Assembly (NCBI GenBank): GCA_036676355.1
Contig: JAKFDA010000081.1
Span: 1-43,353, forward strand
Source: ZC4RG42 sp036676355
GTDB lineage: Bacteria; Pseudomonadota; Gammaproteobacteria; Burkholderiales; SG8-39
Length of the DNA stretch: 43,353 bases
Reading direction: 5' to 3'
Part shown: piece after piece, positions 43,315 through 43,353 of the stretch
How positions within the stretch are numbered: the stretch's first letter is position 1
Layout: each line of letters opens with the position of its first letter
Notes under the pieces: model-generated
Seen by the model: only the letters and a program-made list of their open reading frames with translations
Databases searched by the model: none
What the model was told of the DNA's origin: nothing
Made by a program: the position numbers and the translations under genes

Positions 43315-43353
43315 CGGCGCCTGATTTAGTGTCGGCACGATCGCGAAGCAACC

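Overview
The window looks like a stretch of chromosome from a high-GC Betaproteobacterium, probably near the Nitrosomonadales, Rhodocyclales or Burkholderiales. The main reasons are three gene orders I associate with that class: leuS-lptE-holA-proA-nadD-rsfS-rlmH-maf-rng, slt-NDUFA9-like-GST-cca, and the midA / pteridine reductase / ttcA neighbourhood. Most genes are housekeeping. I see no insertion sequence, prophage, tRNA, rRNA or CRISPR array. The assignment is by recognition only, because no database search was possible.

Layout. 1-2447: ahcY (5' end outside the window) and a divergent methylenetetrahydrofolate-reductase-like gene form a methyl-cycle unit ending in a clear terminator. 2463-5548: two possible tiny membrane proteins on the minus strand, then a NarL/LuxR-type response regulator and a membrane hybrid histidine kinase. 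5607-8123: a TerB/DUF697-like gene diverges from a ZIP metal transporter that is followed by a single-domain PAS protein. 8144-12732: a class V aminotransferase with an N-terminal Cro/YdaS-like helix-turn-helix, then ttcA, a pteridine reductase and divergent midA. 12739-22177: a long minus-strand series reading slt, NDUFA9-like, GST, cca, membrane C13 peptidase, GST, NodU-type carbamoyltransferase and InaA-like (pseudo)kinase. It is tightly packed, with several 1-4 nt overlaps, and has an envelope theme.

22264-26379: fau behind a structured leader, a secreted double PilJ-N protein behind a perfect 12-bp hairpin, and an ilvA operon that ends in a frameshifted O-methyltransferase. 26554-29534: a P-type ATPase missing its catalytic core by in-frame deletion, a tandem universal stress protein and a YqaA-like membrane protein. 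29501-33618: two tandem paralogous methyltransferases, one with a clear signal peptide, and uvrD. 33734-43314: the leuS to rng cluster, which covers tRNA charging, LPS assembly, replication, proline and NAD synthesis, ribosome silencing and modification, and RNA processing.

No obvious new multi-gene defence or mobile system is visible. The parts most worth checking are the HTH-aminotransferase fusion with a possible second start under a hairpin, the core-deleted P-type ATPase, the exported methyltransferase pair, the membrane C13 peptidase inside the envelope series, and several strong RNA hairpins at gene starts. Non-ATG starts look common here (GTG or TTG proposed for seven genes).
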